Positions 27,011 to 36,562 of a stretch of DNA of 64,000 bases are shown here, in pieces; position 1 is the first letter of the stretch; every line of letters starts with the position of its first letter. Position numbers and translations under genes: made by a program. Source of the DNA: Jeotgalibacillus sp. ET6 (lineage in GTDB: Bacteria; Bacillota; Bacilli; Bacillales; Jeotgalibacillaceae); assembly GCF_029667115.1 (NCBI RefSeq), contig NZ_JARUIU010000004.1, forward strand, positions 248,001 to 312,000, in the 5' to 3' direction. The notes under the pieces are model-generated. The model was not told the DNA's origin and did no database searches. It saw only the letters and a program-made list of their open reading frames with translations.

Positions 27011-27052
27011 TGTTATATAACAATAAAATAATATTTATTATGTATTAAAACA
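27011..27052 (+). promoter_or_regulatory. Paired palindromes before isocitrate lyase
   Basis: Exact TGTTATATAACA at 27011-27022 and a weak copy TGTATTAAAACA (three mismatches) at 27041-27052, again 30 bp apart and upstream of ATG 27072. Confidence 0.55.
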
Positions 27053-27071
27053 ATAAAGGGGATGAATAAAT

Positions 27072-28352
27072 ATGAGTAATGATAAACAACTTGAACAGCT
27101 GGCTGAAAACTGGAAGCAGGATCGATGGAGCGGGGTGGAACGGCCTTACACAGCCCAAGATGTGATCAAGCTTAGAGGATCAGTAGTCGTGGAGCAGACG
27201 CTCGCGAAAATGGGTGCTGAACGGCTATGGGAGCTTGTTCATACAGAAGACTACGTAAATGCGCTTGGGGCGCTTACAGGAAACCAGGCGATGCAGCAGG
27301 TTAAAGCGGGATTAAAAGCGATTTATTTGAGCGGCTGGCAGGTAGCGGCAGACGCTAATCTGTCGGGTCATATGTATCCTGATCAAAGCCTGTATCCGGC
27401 CAATAGTGTCCCTCAGGTCGTTAAAAAAATCAATCAAACCCTGCAGCGCGCAGATCAGATTCAACAGGCAGAAGGAGAGGGCGATACATACTGGTACGCC
27501 CCGATTGTAGCGGATATGGAAGCCGGGTTTGGGGGAACGCTGAATGTGTTTGAACTGACAAAGGCCATGATTGAAGCAGGTGCTGGAGGGGTTCATTTAG
27601 AAGATCAGCTTTCGTCAGAAAAGAAATGCGGTCATCTTGGCGGGAAAGTGCTGCTGCCTACACAGACAGCTGTAAGGAATTTAATTGCGGCCCGTCTTGC
27701 AGCGGATGTGATGGGTGTGCCGACTGTTATTATTGCAAGAACCGATGCCAATGCGGCGAATCTTATAACGAGTGACGTAGACCCTTATGATCAGCCTTTT
27801 ATTAAAGGGGAACGTACACCGGAAGGCTTTTATCATACGCAGGAAGGAATTGATCAGGCGATAGCACGCGGTCTTGCCTATGCACCTTATGCGGATTTGA
27901 TCTGGTGTGAAACCTCTGAGCCGAATATTGAAGAAGCGAGAAAATTTGCGAGTGCAATCCACGAGAAGTTTCCGGGTAAAATTCTTGCTTATAATTGCTC
28001 TCCTTCTTTCAACTGGAAAATGAAGCTGGACGAAGATACCATTGCAAGCTTTCAAAAAGAACTTGGCAAAATGGGCTATAAATTTCAATTTGTTACATTA
28101 GCCGGGTTTCATTCGCTTAATTACGGAATGTTTGAGCTTGCAAGAAGCTACAAGGATCGGGGAATGGCTGCGTATTCAGAGCTGCAGCAGGCTGAATTCG
28201 CTGCAGAAGAAAACGGCTATACTGCCACTCGTCATCAGCGGGAAGTAGGAACCGGTTACTTTGACGCTGTATCACTGGTGATCTCCGGTGGAACCTCCTC
28301 CACTACGGCCCTAACAGGATCAACAGAAAGCGAGCAATTTCAAAAGGCATAG
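27072..28352 (+). CDS. aceA: Isocitrate lyase
   Basis: Splits isocitrate to glyoxylate and succinate, the first step of the glyoxylate shunt; the organism can therefore grow on acetate or fatty acids. The catalytic loop KKCGHLGGK (Cys186) and [19 protein letters not shown] and YNCSPSFNW motifs are present. 426 aa matches bacterial enzymes. AAAGGGG precedes ATG 27072. A hairpin terminator at 28414 ends the unit. Confidence 0.97.
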   Translation: MSNDKQLEQLAENWKQDRWSGVERPYTAQDVIKLRGSVVVEQTLAKMGAERLWELVHTEDYVNALGALTGNQAMQQVKAGLKAIYLSGWQVAADANLSGHMYPDQSLYPANSVPQVVKKINQTLQRADQIQQAEGEGDTYWYAPIVADMEAGFGGTLNVFELTKAMIEAGAGGVHLEDQLSSEKKCGHLGGKVLLPTQTAVRNLIAARLAADVMGVPTVIIARTDANAANLITSDVDPYDQPFIKGERTPEGFYHTQEGIDQAIARGLAYAPYADLIWCETSEPNIEEARKFASAIHEKFPGKILAYNCSPSFNWKMKLDEDTIASFQKELGKMGYKFQFVTLAGFHSLNYGMFELARSYKDRGMAAYSELQQAEFAAEENGYTATRHQREVGTGYFDAVSLVISGGTSSTTALTGSTESEQFQKA

Positions 28353-28378
28353 GCACAGTAAGCTGGACTGGAGGTAAC

Positions 28379-28448
28379 AAAGCGTCCGTCTGAAGCGCGG
28401 CGCACCGGTCAACGAGCTTGAGACATTTTTGTCTCAAGCTCTTTTTAT
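28379..28448 (+). repeat. Fragment of intergenic repeat family 1, with terminator
   Basis: About 70 bp matching the right end of the family 1 element (GCGTCCG-TGAAGCGC, CCGGTCAA, GAGCTTGAGACA). Its last 33 bp form a GAGCTTGAGACA / TGTCTCAAGCTC hairpin (28414-28441) followed by TTTTT, so it is the aceA terminator. Confidence 0.8.
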
Positions 28449-28569
28449 AAGATTTACCTCACTCCTAAAAAAATCCCACCAAAACTCACATTCCTTTCAT
28501 TTTCATTCAACTTCCCTTACGATCATAGGTATTCAAATGTAAAACTGAAAAATGATTAAGGAGGAGCTT

Positions 28570-29469
28570 ATGTCACGTCTGATCGAGAAACAGCTGCAGG
28601 AATTTAAAGAAGAGCATAAAAATAAAGGATGTTTGTTGGTTCGCTGTCCGGATCAGCCGGGAATCGTCGCATCGATTTCACGCTTTCTTTTTCAATACAA
28701 CGCCAATATCATCACGTCTAATCAGTATTCGTCAAATCCGGAGGGCGGCGATTTTTTCATTCGCATTGAATTTGCGAGCCCATCTCTCCATGAAAATAAA
28801 ATAGAAATAAAAAAATCCTTTGAAGCGATTGCAGAGAACTTTTCAATGGATTGGAAAATGACATTTCCTTCAGAGGTAAAGCGAACGGCGATATTTGTTT
28901 CGAAGGAGCTTCATTGTATACGTGAGCTGTTATTTGAATGGCAGAGCGGGGATTTGATGACAGACATCGTGGTGGTGATCAGCAACCACGAGGAAGCAAG
29001 AGAGCTGGTAGAGGGCTTCGGCATTCCCTTTTTACATTTGCCTGCAAGCAAGGAAAATCGTCGTGAAGTTGAAACACAGCAGCTTAAATGGCTTGAAGAA
29101 TACGAAGTGGACTTAATTGTTCTGGCCCGATATATGCAGATTCTGACACCTGTTTTTGTAGAAGCTCATCCAAAAAAAATTATTAACATCCACCATTCGT
29201 TTTTACCGGCCTTTGTCGGCGCACGTCCATATGACCGTGCCTATCAGCGCGGGGTTAAGCTCATCGGGGCGACAGGACATTATGTTACAAATGATTTGGA
29301 CGAAGGACCAATTATTGAACAGGATATTAATCGTGTGGATCACACAGATAATATCGAAGCGATGAAAAAAATCGGCCGTTCCATCGAGCGAAGTGTTTTG
29401 GCTCGTTCTGTTAAATGGCATCTCGAAGACCGTATCATTGTACATGGAAATAAAACCATTGTTTTTTGA
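28570..29469 (+). CDS. purU: Formyltetrahydrofolate deformylase
   Basis: Hydrolyses 10-formyl-THF to formate and THF, balancing one-carbon pools. N-terminal ACT domain (LLVRCPDQPGIVASISRFL, residues ~22-100), then a formyltransferase-like domain with NIHHSFLPAFVGARPY and HYVTNDLDEGPIIEQD, which contain the catalytic Asn/His/Asp. A frame-extending ATG at 28552 overlaps the AAGGAGG at 28558-28564; ATG 28570 is 5 bp from it and was chosen (299 aa). It stands alone between repeat elements. Confidence 0.95.
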   Translation: MSRLIEKQLQEFKEEHKNKGCLLVRCPDQPGIVASISRFLFQYNANIITSNQYSSNPEGGDFFIRIEFASPSLHENKIEIKKSFEAIAENFSMDWKMTFPSEVKRTAIFVSKELHCIRELLFEWQSGDLMTDIVVVISNHEEARELVEGFGIPFLHLPASKENRREVETQQLKWLEEYEVDLIVLARYMQILTPVFVEAHPKKIINIHHSFLPAFVGARPYDRAYQRGVKLIGATGHYVTNDLDEGPIIEQDINRVDHTDNIEAMKKIGRSIERSVLARSVKWHLEDRIIVHGNKTIVF

Positions 29470-29477
29470 TGGAGACC

Positions 29478-29607
29478 GGTTCATTTCCGCTGCGGCCGGA
29501 GGCTTTCCGCGTGGTGGGAGGTGAGCCCCTTGATGCTTTCGCATCTACGTGGTCTCACCCTTCCCGCTGCATCACGCAGGAGCCCCCGTCCTCCGCTGCA
29601 ATGAACC
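29478..29607. repeat. GC-rich intergenic repeat, family 2
   Basis: A roughly 130-bp GC-rich block bounded by inverted ends GGTTCATTT and AATGAACC, with internal paired segments. A truncated copy (TTTCATTTCCGCTG, GGCTTTCCGCGTGG) recurs at 29699. No coding frame of its own is convincing. Confidence 0.6.
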
Positions 29608-29698
29608 TATTCTGTCATAGTGCGACTTATTTATATCATGTGTAACAAGTTTTAATTGCACTTACAGCAGATAATCATTTTTGAAAAGAAGTAGAACG

Positions 29699-29751
29699 TT
29701 TCATTTCCGCTGGGGCTTGAGGCTTTCCGCGTGGAGCGCAGCGACCATGTC
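29699..29751. repeat. Truncated family 2 repeat
   Basis: Left end of the family 2 element (TTTCATTTCCGCTGGGGC, then GGCTTTCCGCGTGGAGCGC), cut off where a family 1 element begins. This suggests insertion of one element into the other. Confidence 0.55.
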
Positions 29752-29978
29752 AAAGGGACTGGGACACATCTAAAAAAGGTATAGAGAATGAGGAAGTATT
29801 AATAAATAGTATGAGGAGAACGGAGCGGAAGGTGGCGACTCCTGCAGGATATGACGGCAAGCTGAGACTTTTCAGGGTCTTGCCCTGTAAAGGCTCAGCG
29901 CCGTCCCTGCGGAAAGCGTCCGCCTGAAGCGCAGTGAACCGGTCAAAGAGCTTGAGACACTTTTGTCCCAAGCTCTAT
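29752..29978. repeat. Family 1 intergenic repeat
   Basis: About 227 bp. The left end GGGACTGGGACACAT is followed by GGAGCGGAAGGTGGCGACTC, CAGGATATGACGGCAAGCTG and CTCAGCGCCGTC, and it ends with a GAGCTTGAGACA / TGTCCCAAGCTC hairpin. Nearly the same sequence, inverted, is at 39602. With the neighbouring repeats it fills the 540-bp gap between purU and rluF. Confidence 0.8.
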
Positions 29979-30011
29979 TCCTTTTGGAATCAGGCTGATT
30001 TAGTACCGATC

Positions 30012-30719
30012 TCACAGGTCTTTAGGAGTATAATTCAGCTTTTTAAACAGTTCAGTTCTTTCATCGTTCGTTAAGTCACGCCATTGGCCTTTTTCCAGTC
30101 CATCAAGGTGAATATTCATAATTCGGATCCGGGTCAATCTTTTTACGGTATAGCCCAGTGCTGTACACATTCTTCTGATCTGGCGGTTTAAGCCTTGCGT
30201 CAGGGTTATTTTGAACACATGACTGGATAGTTTGTCTACTTTACAAGGCAGGGTTTTTGTATCAAGAATGGACACACCCTGTTCCATCTGCTTTAGGAAG
30301 TAATCGGATACAGGCTGGTCGACAGTCACAATGTATTCTTTCTCGTGTTTGTTTTCAGCTCTCAAAATTTCATTAACGATATCTCCATCATTGGTGAGCA
30401 AAATGAGCCCTTCAGAATCTTTATCAAGCCGGCCAATATGAAAAATACGCTGAGGATGATTAACAAAATCAATGATGTTTCCCTCAATATGGCGTTCTGT
30501 TGTGGATGTAATGCCAGCCGGCTTATTTAAGGCAATGTACACATTGTTTTTTTCAAGTACAATCGGTTTTCCATCAACCGTCACAATATCCTCCTGCTCT
30601 ACACGACTGCCAAGCTCGGCTAACTCCCCGTTAATTTTGACACGACCTTCTTCAATCCATTTATCTGCACCGCGGCGAGATGAAATTCCCGCTTCGCTTA
30701 AAAATTTATTAATTCGCAC
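30012..30719 (-). CDS. rluF: RluF-like 23S rRNA pseudouridine synthase
   Basis: RsuA/RluB/RluF-family enzyme that isomerises uridine in rRNA. An N-terminal S4 domain (residues 1-55, INKFLSEAGISSRRGADKWI) binds RNA. The catalytic domain has GRLDKDSEGLILLTNDG with the active Asp, then QGLNRQIRRMCTALGYTVKRLTRIRI as in RluF. The frame extends to GTG 30728, but AAAGGTGT is placed better for GTG 30719 (235 aa). Single-gene unit. Confidence 0.88.
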   Translation of the reverse strand: MRINKFLSEAGISSRRGADKWIEEGRVKINGELAELGSRVEQEDIVTVDGKPIVLEKNNVYIALNKPAGITSTTERHIEGNIIDFVNHPQRIFHIGRLDKDSEGLILLTNDGDIVNEILRAENKHEKEYIVTVDQPVSDYFLKQMEQGVSILDTKTLPCKVDKLSSHVFKITLTQGLNRQIRRMCTALGYTVKRLTRIRIMNIHLDGLEKGQWRDLTNDERTELFKKLNYTPKDL

Positions 30720-30866
30720 GTATAACACACCTTTTTGTTCATATGTGCTTCAACGATACCTTACTTCGCCTTCGAAGCGCAACTGCCATACTATTTATTT
30801 GTATAGTACGGTTTTAAAAGGGGAGCCTACTATATGCCGTTCTATAAAAAGGAGGAGGAAACAGCA

Positions 30867-31082
30867 ATGACACAAAATAAGCCTAATCCGGATAACCGGG
30901 CAGATAATGCAGAAAAGCTAAAAGAAATGGTGCAAAACACAATTGGCAATATGGAAGCAGCAGAAGAAACGATGGCTTTTGCGGATGGCAAGGATAAGAA
31001 AGCAATTGAAGAGAAAAATAAACGCCGCCAGGACAGCATTGATGCGATGCGAAATGAAATTAAAGACGAGTCACGACAATAA
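30867..31082 (+). CDS. tlp: Small acid-soluble spore protein Tlp
   Basis: 71-aa charged, helical Tlp protein, made in the forespore and found in the spore core. [20 protein letters not shown] and [21 protein letters not shown] are the conserved blocks. GGAGGAGG precedes ATG 30867; longer frames from 30834 lack support. CATACTA at 30787-30793 resembles a forespore sigma -10 box but I could not pair it with a -35. This gene shows that the host forms endospores. Confidence 0.93.
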   Translation: MTQNKPNPDNRADNAEKLKEMVQNTIGNMEAAEETMAFADGKDKKAIEEKNKRRQDSIDAMRNEIKDESRQ

Positions 31083-31094
31083 AAAATGACTAAA

Positions 31095-31127
31095 CAAAGA
31101 ACCTGTGACATTGTCACAGGTTCTTTG
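31095..31127. terminator. Bidirectional terminator between tlp and LLM oxidoreductase
   Basis: Perfect 15-bp arms CAAAGAACCTGTGAC and GTCACAGGTTCTTTG around ATT, between two converging genes. Confidence 0.85.
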
Positions 31128-31134
31128 TTGTACC

Positions 31135-32148
31135 CTATTTACTTTCTTCAATAATTTCAGCCACAATTTCATAGGAGCGCATGCGTTCAGCGTGATCATA
31201 TATCTGTGAAACAATCATCAGCTCGTCTGCGTCGGTTTCATGTAAGAATTGCTGTAATTTAGTTCTGACCGTTTCCTTGCTGCCGATAATGGAAGAGCCA
31301 AGCTGCTGTTCGAGTGCCGCTTTTTCATACGGAGACCAGATCTCATCCATGTTTTCTACTGGAGGAGGAAGCGGTGATTCTGTACTGCGTATTAAATTTA
31401 GAAAGGCCTGCTGCAGGGTGGTAGCAAGGTACTGGGCTTTTTCGTCTGTTTCTGCAGCGATCACATTCACCCCAACCATCGCATGTGGTTTTTCTAATGT
31501 ATCGGATGGTTGAAAGGCCTTTCTGTATACATCCAGCGCCGGCAATGTGTTGTCTGGTGAGAAATGACTGGCAAAGGAAAATGGAAGACCCAGCTGACCT
31601 GCAAGCTGTGCACTGAATCCGCTGGAACCAAGCAGCCAGACAGGAACAGAGAGTCCTTCTCCCGGAACTGCCCGAACCATAGCCTTATGTTCACTAAGGT
31701 CAGGGTTAAAGTAAGAGCGGAGTTCCATTAAAAGCTCAGGGAAATCCTGTCCATTGCTGCGATTTCTTCTTAGTGCATGAGCTGTACGCTGATCCGTCCC
31801 TGGTGCCCGTCCCAGACCAAGATCGATTCTTCCGGGGAACAGGGATTCAAGAGTACCAAATTGCTCAGCAATAATTAACGGGGCATGATTTGGAAGCATA
31901 ATTCCGCCTGATCCAACGCGAATTGTACTTGTGCCTGCGGCAACATGACCAATTAAAACGGCTGTGGCTGAGCTTGCGATAAAAGGCATATTATGATGTT
32001 CAGCGAGCCAGAAACGATTATAGCCAAGCTTTTCAGTATGCTGTGCAAGTGACAGTGTGTTTTTAAAAGCATCAGCGGGTGTTGCGCCGGCTACAATCGG
32101 GGATAAATCTAAAACCGAATATGGAATCGTACTTAGTTTTTTCGTCAT
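31135..32148 (-). CDS. LLM-class flavin-dependent oxidoreductase
   Basis: Luciferase-like monooxygenase using FMNH2; substrate unknown. TIM-barrel features: [14 protein letters not shown] start, [38 protein letters not shown], and [12 protein letters not shown] with the flavin-phosphate site. Members of the YceB/YvbT-like group have this opening. The frame could extend to GTG 32166; neither start has a strong ribosome site, and ATG 32148 gives the usual length (337 aa). Confidence 0.87.
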   Translation of the reverse strand: MTKKLSTIPYSVLDLSPIVAGATPADAFKNTLSLAQHTEKLGYNRFWLAEHHNMPFIASSATAVLIGHVAAGTSTIRVGSGGIMLPNHAPLIIAEQFGTLESLFPGRIDLGLGRAPGTDQRTAHALRRNRSNGQDFPELLMELRSYFNPDLSEHKAMVRAVPGEGLSVPVWLLGSSGFSAQLAGQLGLPFSFASHFSPDNTLPALDVYRKAFQPSDTLEKPHAMVGVNVIAAETDEKAQYLATTLQQAFLNLIRSTESPLPPPVENMDEIWSPYEKAALEQQLGSSIIGSKETVRTKLQQFLHETDADELMIVSQIYDHAERMRSYEIVAEIIEESK

Positions 32149-32301
32149 AAAACCATCTGCTTTCACTAAATTTGATTCAAAGGCTCTTTCGTTTGAATCT
32201 TTAACTAGTGTAGCAAGTTTGGATTCATTGGAACATTTTAATGCTTGAAGGATCTTTAAAGGCTATTATCATGCTCAAGAAAGAACCTGTTGAATCCATA
32301 C

Positions 32302-32323
32302 AAAAACCCGTCAGCAGACGGGC
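32302..32323 (-). terminator. Terminator of diguanylate cyclase gene
   Basis: CCCGTC-AGCA-GACGGG stem with an A-run on the + strand that reads as TTTTT on the minus strand, 13 bp after the stop. Confidence 0.75.
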
Positions 32324-32335
32324 TAAGAACAATAA

Positions 32336-33973
32336 TTAAATTATAGTTTGATAAAAAGTTACTCTGCCTTTTCCTTTGTTTTTCGAATGATAAAGCGCTT
32401 GATCTGCATAAGAGATCAGCGTATGGAAATCATTCTCATCAGCAGGGAAGAGTGAGATCCCGATACTGCAGCCAATAGCGGCAAACGATCCCTCATTAAG
32501 TGGTACTGGCTTATTAATTTCCTGGATAATTTTAAGAGCCAATTGTTCAGGCACCTCTGTACCATTTTCACTAAAGGGCAGCAGAATTATAAATTCGTCT
32601 CCGCCAACCCGGGATACAAAGGCAGCATCAGGGACCTGGCTTCTTAAAATTTCAGCCACATGCTGCAATGTAAGGTCTCCAGCGTGGTGTCCAAACGTAT
32701 CATTAACTTGTTTAAATCCGTCTAAATCCATATAAAAGAAAGCGAGCTTTTCTCCATCCAATTTAGCTTCTCTAATCATTTGTGAGGTGGAAAGCTCCAA
32801 CAGAATTCTGTTTGGTAGACCGGTTAGGGAATCCCGATAGGCCATCCCTTCCATTTTTAAAAGATTTGATTCTGTAGTACTTATGGTTTTAACCATCAGC
32901 TGCAGAGAAGAGGATAAGTCTTCTATTTCTTTGATGCCTGTGTACACAGGGAAGTGCATATTTTTTCCTGTTGAAAAGAGCTGCGCCTGGCTTGAAATCT
33001 CATTAAGCGGCTTTGCGATTTTACCGGCGATCACCCAGCCGATTAAGGAGAAAAATACAGCGCTCAAGATGCCGCTGATCAAGATTACGAAACTTAAATC
33101 CTGGGCGGTTTCAAATGCGGTTTCCTCAGGCTCACGCACCAGAACCGTCCATTCGATCCCTGGATATTCCCGGTAACCCGTTGCCTGGGAGTAGCCCGTA
33201 AGATAGGACTGGCCGGCGTCCCAGTCCTCAATGGTCCAGCCGTTTCCATCCTGATTCGCTTTTAAAATGCTATTAAGAGGAAGACGGCGGCCGATAAAGG
33301 AGTCAGGTCCTAATATCACACGGTTATCTTCTGCACTGATGACGAAGACCTCTACATCATCATCTTCTCTGCTTGTTAGAGGATCGATGATGGATGACTT
33401 TACCTCCCGGGCCCATTCCCAGCTTAAATGAGTCGCCAGTACACCTTCAAAGTTGCCATTTTTATCTTTCAGCGGCATACTAATATCGACAAATTCCAAT
33501 TTTCGTCCAGCAGGATTCGGGAGGAGGTCCGCTAAAAGCAGTGCTTCATGAACATCTCCTACAAAAACGTCTTCCCTTGCTTCTGTAAACACAGGTCTCT
33601 CTGAGATATCCTGACCTTCCAGCATTCCGCCAGTGGAAGCCATAATAATTCCTTCATTATCTGATATTCCCATCCATGAAAACGATGGAATTTGCTGCTG
33701 AACCTTATTAAGAAGGTTTCTTTTCTCTTCAATTGAAGACTGATTCTGTACTGCTTCAAGGCTGCTTAAAATAGCAACTTCACTATATCTTGACCACATA
33801 TATTGATCCAGTTTGTCCGTCATCTGGAATGCAACGTTAGATAACGACTTTCCTTTTTCTTCCTTTAAATAATCCGTTGCAATTTGAACAATAATAAAGC
33901 TTGAAAACAAAGCGAATAGTACAATAAATATGGCGAAGACCAAACCCCAGTATACACGTAATGTTAAAGACAC
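32336..33973 (-). CDS. dCACHE-type diguanylate cyclase (GGDEF)
   Basis: Makes c-di-GMP in response to an extracellular signal. N-terminal membrane helix, a large extracytoplasmic sensor of about 250 residues (CACHE-like, with SFSWMGISDNEGIIMASTGG), a second helix near residue 280, a HAMP-like linker, and a C-terminal GGDEF domain with intact GGDEF at about 457. The position of the inhibitory I-site (RxxD before GGDEF) reads PDAA, so product inhibition is probably absent. No EAL domain. A possible minus-strand -10 lies just upstream of 33973. Confidence 0.93.
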   Translation of the reverse strand: MSLTLRVYWGLVFAIFIVLFALFSSFIIVQIATDYLKEEKGKSLSNVAFQMTDKLDQYMWSRYSEVAILSSLEAVQNQSSIEEKRNLLNKVQQQIPSFSWMGISDNEGIIMASTGGMLEGQDISERPVFTEAREDVFVGDVHEALLLADLLPNPAGRKLEFVDISMPLKDKNGNFEGVLATHLSWEWAREVKSSIIDPLTSREDDDVEVFVISAEDNRVILGPDSFIGRRLPLNSILKANQDGNGWTIEDWDAGQSYLTGYSQATGYREYPGIEWTVLVREPEETAFETAQDLSFVILISGILSAVFFSLIGWVIAGKIAKPLNEISSQAQLFSTGKNMHFPVYTGIKEIEDLSSSLQLMVKTISTTESNLLKMEGMAYRDSLTGLPNRILLELSTSQMIREAKLDGEKLAFFYMDLDGFKQVNDTFGHHAGDLTLQHVAEILRSQVPDAAFVSRVGGDEFIILLPFSENGTEVPEQLALKIIQEINKPVPLNEGSFAAIGCSIGISLFPADENDFHTLISYADQALYHSKNKGKGRVTFYQTII

Positions 33974-34355
33974 AAAATTGACTCCCTTATTCTTCTCTTT
34001 TTATAAAGTATACCAAAAGTCCCTAGTCCAGAGGTTGTTAAATTAAAAATCACATGATAAAAGTATGTCTTTTTGCGGTCGGCATCAGCATAGGAGAAAT
34101 CAAATTCATTAATGGATCCTGCTAAATGCCGTTCCACACAAAGCGTTTACTTCCAGATTGAAAGCACGTTAAAAATTATTTTTGCAGTTAGAGATTACAG
34201 ATGAAGAACGTCGGGTAATTATAAAAACAGATGCAGTATATTTAGACTAACTATTGAACCAACTGCAGAATATAACAGGCAGGGTCGTATTCGGATTATG
34301 AGAAATGACCTTTGCAGTTTAAATTGTTAGAAGAGTCGTCTAAGGAGGAAGTATT
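33974..34355. other. Intergenic region, no gene seen
   Basis: 382 bp between the divergent diguanylate cyclase and FAD oxidoreductase genes. I see no ORF, repeat family member or strong hairpin. A TATACT-like -10 for the minus-strand gene occurs near 34010. TTTGCAGTT-type short motifs recur at 34181 and 34311 without clear meaning. Confidence 0.5.
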
Positions 34356-35555
34356 GTGAGATTACATAATGGAGATCTATATTGGCCTGAGACGGTAGAA
34401 AAACGACATGAGTATCCATCTCTAAGTTCTGATATTACTTGTGATGTATTAATTATAGGCGGGGGGATGGCAGGGGCTCTCGTTGCAGAAGAGCTTTCTC
34501 ATAAACCATTAAAAACAGTCCTTGCAGAAAAAGGTCGAATCGGATCAGGAAGTTCCTCGGCTAACACAGGTCTGCTTCAATATTCTAATGATAAAATGCT
34601 TCATGAAATGGCCGAAGAAATTGGGGAAGAGGAGGCCGTGCTGTTTTATAAATTATGCTTACAAGCAGTCGATGAATTACAGCAGGTATCAGGACCTTTA
34701 TCACCTCCAGTTGATTTTATAAGACGGCCCAGTTTGTATTATGCAAGTGACGAAACGGACGTCCAGAAGCTGGAAAAGGAATGTGAAATGCTGAATAAGC
34801 ATGGGTTTGAAGTAGAGTTTTATGATAAAGAACGTATAAAAGAGCGATTTGGATTTGAAAAGCCTGCCGCTTTGATGACACATGGAGATGCAGAAGTAAA
34901 TCCTCTTAAACTCGTTATGGCTCTTATTGAAACGGCTAACGTCCGTGATGTGGATGTCTATGAGAACACAGAGCTCACCGAGGAAGGAAAAGAGGGGGAG
35001 TACTGGTGCTTTGCATCACCTAAGGGCAGAATTATGGCCAAGCACGTTATCTATTCTACTGGATACGGCAGCGTTCCTGACCTCAGTTCAATCGGAGCTG
35101 AGCTTAATCGGACGTATGCCATTGCCACGACGCCAGTAGACCATCTTGAAAGATGGTCGTATCAATCATTAATATGGGAAACAAAGCGCCCGTATTTTTA
35201 TATGCGGACAACCGCAGATAATCGGATAATTGCTGGCGGGCTTGATCAGGAAGAGCTGACCGGCACATTAGATGAAGGCGTCATTAAGGACCGTGGGATA
35301 AAATTACTGGATAAAATTAAAGAACACTTTCCTGATTTTGATCTTGAGGTTTCTCATGCATGGGCAGCGAGCTTCGGCGAATCAAAAGACGGACTTCCTT
35401 TTATAGGGGAGCACCCTGAGAAAGAAAACATCTTTTTCTGCCTCGGCTACGGTGGGAACGGAACCGTCTACAGCAAACTTGGAGCGAAAATGCTGTGTGA
35501 ATTAATTCACGGCAATCCATCTGAAGGAGCTTCAATTGTCAAACTGGATCGTTGA
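34356..35555 (+). CDS. FAD-dependent oxidoreductase (DAO family)
   Basis: Amine/amino-acid oxidase type flavoprotein. The FAD-binding DVLIIGGGMAGALVAEELS is at the N-terminus, and the C-terminal LPFIGEHPEKENIFFCLGYGGNGTVYSKLGA is the second flavin-contact block. 399 aa. GAGGAAG precedes GTG 34356. The substrate cannot be deduced. It is a single-gene unit ending in a hairpin. Confidence 0.88.
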   Translation: MRLHNGDLYWPETVEKRHEYPSLSSDITCDVLIIGGGMAGALVAEELSHKPLKTVLAEKGRIGSGSSSANTGLLQYSNDKMLHEMAEEIGEEEAVLFYKLCLQAVDELQQVSGPLSPPVDFIRRPSLYYASDETDVQKLEKECEMLNKHGFEVEFYDKERIKERFGFEKPAALMTHGDAEVNPLKLVMALIETANVRDVDVYENTELTEEGKEGEYWCFASPKGRIMAKHVIYSTGYGSVPDLSSIGAELNRTYAIATTPVDHLERWSYQSLIWETKRPYFYMRTTADNRIIAGGLDQEELTGTLDEGVIKDRGIKLLDKIKEHFPDFDLEVSHAWAASFGESKDGLPFIGEHPEKENIFFCLGYGGNGTVYSKLGAKMLCELIHGNPSEGASIVKLDR

Positions 35556-35560
35556 TTAGA

Positions 35561-35592
35561 AAATGCGCTGGATGGTCTCCGGCGCATTTTTT
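35561..35592. terminator. Terminator between oxidoreductase and HAD gene
   Basis: AAATGCGC pairs with GCGCATTT and a T-run follows on the + strand; the gene on the other side converges. Confidence 0.75.
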
Positions 35593-35615
35593 CTTCTCTC
35601 CATATCATTTTGGAT

Positions 35616-36272
35616 TCACCAGCTTTCAAGCAGCTCAATCAGCTCTGCTAACTGATCAATTTCAGCATCAGCCTGAGTGTCATTGAAAGGACGGTGCTGT
35701 TTCCATATGGTTTTCATGCCTGCCTGTTTGGCTCCAATGATGTCATTTTCAAGATGATCTCCAACATATACAGCTTGATCAGGTCGTACATTCAGACGGC
35801 TCAGTGCCCGGTGGAATATTTCAGCATCAGGCTTAGAACAGCCTTCCTTCTCGGATATCAGGATCTGATCAAAGAAAACTTCAATTCCTAACCCCCGTAT
35901 GGATCGCATTTGCATCATTTCACGCCCATTTGTAAGTAAAGCCAGTTTATAGCCCTTAGAACGAAGAGAATAAAGAAGAGTATGTAAGCCTTCAAAGGGA
36001 ATACAGCTTTCTTGAAAATGTTCAATATAATCATCAAGCAGCATTTCGGTTGAACAGTGAGAAAATCCATTTTCTTCAATTAATTGCTGATACACTTTAT
36101 CCTTCCAGACGTAGCCGTTGCACTCAAGTTCTATAAATCGCTGAATATACGCTTCTTTATCCATGGTTTTGAGCCATGGATACAGCCGATCGTATTGTTT
36201 GTTCAGAAAAACCTGAATGCTGGATTTGCGGTCAAGGAGTGTACCGTCAAGGTCAAACAGAATTGCTTTCAT
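35616..36272 (-). CDS. HAD-superfamily hydrolase
   Basis: Haloacid dehalogenase-like phosphatase: MKAILFDLDGTLLDRKSS (motif I, Asp8/Asp10), LALLTNGREMMQ (motif II), EGCSKPDAEIFHRAL (motif III Lys) and VYVGDHLENDIIGAKQAGM (motif IV). A helical cap lies between residues ~15 and 95. The frame extends to 36293 but GGGAGG is 8-9 bp before ATG 36272 (218 aa). Substrate unknown. Confidence 0.9.
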   Translation of the reverse strand: MKAILFDLDGTLLDRKSSIQVFLNKQYDRLYPWLKTMDKEAYIQRFIELECNGYVWKDKVYQQLIEENGFSHCSTEMLLDDYIEHFQESCIPFEGLHTLLYSLRSKGYKLALLTNGREMMQMRSIRGLGIEVFFDQILISEKEGCSKPDAEIFHRALSRLNVRPDQAVYVGDHLENDIIGAKQAGMKTIWKQHRPFNDTQADAEIDQLAELIELLESW

Positions 36273-36289
36273 TCCTTCAGCCTCCCTTA

Positions 36290-36562
36290 TCAACTTGATA
36301 AAACAGCAACAGTAGAGAGCAAAACGATTACAAAAACGGCGTAGCCCAAAATACGTGTCGGATGACTGACCGGATACTCATCCAGCGGAATGACCCTGTT
36401 AATTAGTAAATTAAGAAGGACAAGTCCGCCTATAAATAAAATAATAGAGAAAAGAGTATTTAGTTCTGAATCGAGCAGATTGAACATTTGAAAATAAAAT
36501 ACGCCGGCGATGCTTCCAAGCAAGGCCATGAAAGCAAATATAAAAATAGATTTATTTTTCAC
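36290..36562 (-). CDS. Small membrane protein, unknown
   Basis: 90-aa protein with three predicted membrane helices (residues 5-27, 35-57, 68-88) and a short polar loop INRVIPLDEYPVSHPTR. I do not recognise the family. It ends just before the HAD gene on the same strand, so the two may be co-transcribed. A recognisable ribosome site (GGAGT) is present at weak strength. Confidence 0.65.
   Translation of the reverse strand: MKNKSIFIFAFMALLGSIAGVFYFQMFNLLDSELNTLFSIILFIGGLVLLNLLINRVIPLDEYPVSHPTRILGYAVFVIVLLSTVAVLSS

Noticed and set aside
29203-29544. Minus-strand open frame over the purU end and repeat
   Set aside because: Shadow of purU on the opposite strand with no start signal.
30787-30805. 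Forespore sigma-G/F promoter for tlp (CATACTA, GTATA)
   Set aside because: The elements are present but not at 17-18 bp spacing in the right order; too weak to list as a feature.
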